This document shows, piece by piece, positions 17,643-19,161 of a stretch of 19,161 bases of DNA. The notes beneath the pieces were generated by a model that saw nothing but the letters and a program-made list of their open reading frames with translations, had not been told where the DNA came from and did not search any database. The stretch is from assembly GCA_948505485.1 (NCBI GenBank), contig CAOPQH010000008.1, positions 1 to 19,161 of the forward strand, in the 5' to 3' direction. This DNA is from an uncultured Clostridia bacterium. Lineage in GTDB: Bacteria > Bacillota > Clostridia > TANB77 > CAG-508. The stretch's first letter is position 1. Every line of letters starts with the position of its first letter. Made by a program: the position numbers and the translations under genes.

Positions 17643-17658
17643 GGACAATACACACATG
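17643..17658 (+). repeat. Right attachment core (attR direct repeat)
   Basis: GGACAATACACACATG is identical to 12024-12039. From 17659 the sequence continues as the host GH94 reading frame (A-A-I-W-A-V). The bases before 17643 belong to the element. Confidence 0.9.
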
Positions 17659-18134
17659 CGGCAATATGGGCAGTTATAGCAGAGTCTATATTAGGATTTG
17701 GAGATAAGGCATTTGAAATGTATAAAATGATAAATCCAATTGAGCATACAAGAACAAAAGAAGCGGCTAACAAATATAAAGTTGAGCCATATGTAATTGC
17801 AGCAGATATATATGGTCAAGGAAATTTAAAAGGACGTGGTGGATGGACATGGTATACAGGATCAAGTAGTTGGTATTACAAAGCTGGAATAGAATATATT
17901 TTAGGAATGAAAATATATAATAACACATTAAAACTAGAACCATGTATTCCTAAAGAATGGAAAGAATATACTATTCAGTATAAATATGGAGAAAGCATAT
18001 ATAATATAAAAGTATTAAATCCAAATGGAAAGAATACAGGTGTAACCAGTATAAAAATTAATGGAGAAGAAAGAGAAAATAGTATTGTTTTAGATAAATC
18101 TGGAAAAATTTATAATATTGAAGTTACTATGTAA
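17643..18134 (+). pseudogene. Cyclic beta-1,2-glucan synthase, 3' part
   Basis: This is the missing C-terminal end of the split synthase, 163 residues when read from the repeat. It begins GGQYTHAAIWAVIAE (first G from the left part), a signature of GH94 phosphorylases. It also contains VEPYVIAADIYG, GRGGWTWYTGSSSWYYKAGIEYILG and a final beta-rich domain that closes the GH94 fold. The frame is the same as that of the left part after removing the element. In place it lacks a ribosome binding site; an internal ATG at 17718 has no good Shine-Dalgarno, so it is probably untranslated or at most read from leaky transcripts. No mutation or stop has accumulated in it, which suggests that the insertion is recent or that the element still leaves the gene. 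Confidence 0.93.
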
Positions 18135-18153
18135 TTAAAAAAATTCTATTTAT

Positions 18154-18183
18154 TTGTAAAATAACAAAAAAAACTTGTATAAT
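18154..18183 (+). promoter_or_regulatory. Sigma-A promoter of the orphan regulator
   Basis: TTGTAA (18154-18159) and TATAAT (18178-18183) are 18 bases apart, with the start expected near 18190. An A-run and a T-run (ACAAAAAAAA and TTTTTTTTGT, about 18163-18194) overlap the -10 and could form a weak AT-only terminator for the synthase gene. Confidence 0.65.
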
Positions 18184-18242
18184 TATTTTTTTTGTGATAT
18201 AAGTATTTTATAAATATACCTTAAATAAAGAGGAGGATTGTT

Positions 18243-18986
18243 GTGGAAGAAGAAATAGTAGAAAAAGATAAAAAAACAATACTAATTGTTGATGACGAAA
18301 AGCCAATAGTAGATATATTAGTATATAATTTAAATAAAGAAGGATACGAAACATTAGAAGCTAATGATGGTATAACTGCTGTAGATATAGCATTAGAGAA
18401 CCACCCAGATTTAATTTTATTAGATATAATGCTTCCTAAATTAGATGGATTATCTGTATGTAAAAGAATAAGAAATTCATTAAATGTTCCTATTTTAATG
18501 TTAACAGCAAAAGATGAAGAAATTGACAAAATATTAGGACTAGAATTAGGTGCAGATGATTATGTAACAAAACCATTTAGTGTAAGAGAGCTTATGGCAA
18601 GAATAAAAGCTAATTTAAGAAAAGCAGAATTAAATTCAAATTCAAATGCAAATAACAATGATACTAAACAAGAGGAGAGTTCTAATAAAATAGTAGTAGG
18701 TGTATTAGAATTAGATTTAGACAAATTCGAAGTAAAAGTTAGAGGAAAAGTAATTGATTTAACATTAAGAGAATTTGAAGTTTTAAAATTTTTAGCAACA
18801 CAACCAAGTCAAGTAGTAACAAGAGAGATGTTATTAGAAAAGGTTTGGGGATATGAATATTATGGAGATATTAGAACAGTTGATGTTACAGTAAGAAGAA
18901 TAAGAGAAAAGATAGAAGAAGATACATCAAATCCACAAATACTAATAACAAAAAGAGGAGTAGGTTATTATATAGCATCAAACTAA
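18243..18986 (+). CDS. Orphan PhoB/WalR-like response regulator
   Basis: This 247-aa two-component transcription factor has a receiver domain (about 11-128) with D17-D18, phospho-acceptor D61 (LLDIMLPKLDG), MLTAKDEE and VTKPFS. The winged helix (about 155-247) has LTLREFEVLKFLATQ and a recognition region DIRTVDVTVRRIREKIEEDTSNPQ followed by TKRGVGYYI, close to the WalR/PhoP/PhoB consensus. A linker rich in asparagine and serine (about 137-150, NSNSNANNN) separates them and is longer than usual. GTG at 18243 is the start, 6 bases after AGGAGG (18231-18236). A strong terminator overlaps the stop codon, so no histidine kinase is co-transcribed. Its partner must be elsewhere, or could be the kinase at 2681 before insertion history separated them; nothing in the sequence decides this. 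Confidence 0.95.
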   Translation: MEEEIVEKDKKTILIVDDEKPIVDILVYNLNKEGYETLEANDGITAVDIALENHPDLILLDIMLPKLDGLSVCKRIRNSLNVPILMLTAKDEEIDKILGLELGADDYVTKPFSVRELMARIKANLRKAELNSNSNANNNDTKQEESSNKIVVGVLELDLDKFEVKVRGKVIDLTLREFEVLKFLATQPSQVVTREMLLEKVWGYEYYGDIRTVDVTVRRIREKIEEDTSNPQILITKRGVGYYIASN

Positions 18987-19019
18987 AAGGTCACAAAAAG
19001 TGACCTTTTGTCATTTTTT
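18985..19019 (+). terminator. Strong terminator overlapping the regulator stop codon
   Basis: AAAAGGTCAC (18985-18994) pairs perfectly over ten bases with GTGACCTTTT (19000-19009) around an AAAAA loop. A T-rich tract follows, with six Ts at 19014-19019. The stem uses the last two bases of the stop codon. Confidence 0.92.
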
Positions 19020-19053
19020 GCGGTCAAAAAATAGACAAATTTAAGAATAAATA

Positions 19054-19082
19054 TTGACAACACAAAATCAAAAAATTATACT
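19054..19082 (+). promoter_or_regulatory. Near-consensus sigma-A promoter reading out of the window
   Basis: TTGACA (19054-19059) and TATACT (19077-19082) are exactly 17 bases apart. The start is expected near 19089. No gene follows before the window ends; the transcript would begin with the palindrome at 19090 and tandem-hairpin copy 4. Confidence 0.8.
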
Positions 19083-19089
19083 TAAATTA

Positions 19090-19107
19090 TTAAATTATAT
19101 AATTTAA
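19090..19107 (+). repeat. 18-bp perfect palindrome at the transcription start
   Basis: TTAAATTATATAATTTAA reads the same on both strands. It lies right at the predicted start of the promoter at 19054 and directly before hairpin copy 4, so it may be an operator or the foot of the RNA structure. Confidence 0.6.
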
Positions 19108-19161
19108 GTTAGTTCTTAGGAGCGAAGCGAGTTAGAAATAACTTATGCAATTGAACGAAGT
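19108..19161 (+). repeat. Tandem-hairpin repeat, copy 4, cut by the window edge
   Basis: GTTAGTTCT (19108-19116) pairs with AGAAATAAC (19134-19142), again with the central G/A mismatch. TTATG (19143-19147) follows, then CAATTGAACGAAGT, the 5' half of the second hairpin. It lies outside the mobile element. Confidence 0.8.

Larger units (their letters stand above)
12024..17658 (+). mobile_element. 5.6-kb serine-recombinase integrative element splitting the glucan synthase gene
   Basis: The element is bounded by two identical 16-mers, GGACAATACACACATG, at 12024-12039 and 17643-17658, with different sequence on either side of each. The repeat-to-repeat unit is 5619 bases. Removing one unit restores the host frame as GGQYTHAAIWAVIAESILGF, a canonical GH94 stretch, so the pre-insertion site is reconstructed directly. 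All genes point the same way as the host gene: ATPase, SEC-C protein, 17-codon ORF, small TnpW-like protein, and large serine recombinase at the right end. The recombinase class explains site-specific insertion with a short shared core. The layout recalls small elements of the Tn4451/TnpX kind, but no mobilisation gene is present. The recombinase frame is broken by one base, so the element may be stuck in place unless supplied in trans. Confidence 0.92.

Noticed and set aside
12024..17658. Conjugative or mobilisable transposon
   Set aside because: There is no relaxase, coupling protein or type IV secretion gene. Only the recombinase and two cargo genes are large enough to have such roles, and they do not match.
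17718..18134. Independent small gene at 17718
   Set aside because: The reading frame is the continuation of the split GH94 domain back to 17643, and the ATG lacks a ribosome binding site.

Overview
The window comes from a very AT-rich Firmicutes chromosome. A clostridial organism is the best guess, because coding uses mostly A/T third positions, starts are preceded by strong AAGGAG-type ribosome binding sites, and the flanking genes are clostridial-type housekeeping and signalling genes. No rRNA or tRNA gene was seen, so the species cannot be named.

Left flank (1-4214): the 3' end of rpoD (primary sigma factor) with its terminator, an MscS-type mechanosensitive channel, a structured non-coding RNA with the architecture of 6S RNA (about 1788-1945), and an OmpR-type response regulator followed by its membrane histidine kinase, closed by a terminator.

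Centre (4302-12053 and 17643-18134): one giant gene for a cyclic beta-1,2-glucan synthase (glycosyltransferase, cyclisation and GH94 phosphorylase modules, 2737 aa when whole). It is split by a 5.6-kb mobile element. The break lies inside the codons for the conserved GH94 motif GGQYTHAAIW. A 16-bp direct repeat, GGACAATACACACATG, marks both junctions (12024-12039 and 17643-17658), and joining across it restores the reading frame exactly.

The element (about 12040-17642) carries, all on the + strand, a DUF4143-type AAA ATPase preceded by three 23-bp iterons, a DUF1186/SEC-C protein, a 17-codon ORF, a 46-aa TnpW-like small protein, and a large serine recombinase. A one-base shift splits the recombinase ORF at 16373-16377. 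A roughly 120-nt nested palindrome fills the right end. No relaxase or other transfer gene is present.

Right flank (18135-19161): an orphan PhoB/WalR-type response regulator with its promoter and a perfect terminator, then a strong promoter that reads into another repeat copy at the window edge.

A family of tandem-hairpin repeats occurs four times, at 12054, 15628, 15736 and 19108. Each has a 9-bp stem whose sequence changes with pairing kept, followed by an invariant TTATG and, in most copies, a CAAYT...AGTTG hairpin. One copy lies outside the element, so the family is not only an element component. No stretch above 300 bases lacks a gene; the longest gaps (1738-1976, 12054-12312, 15588-15857) are taken up by the RNA, iterons and hairpin repeats described below.
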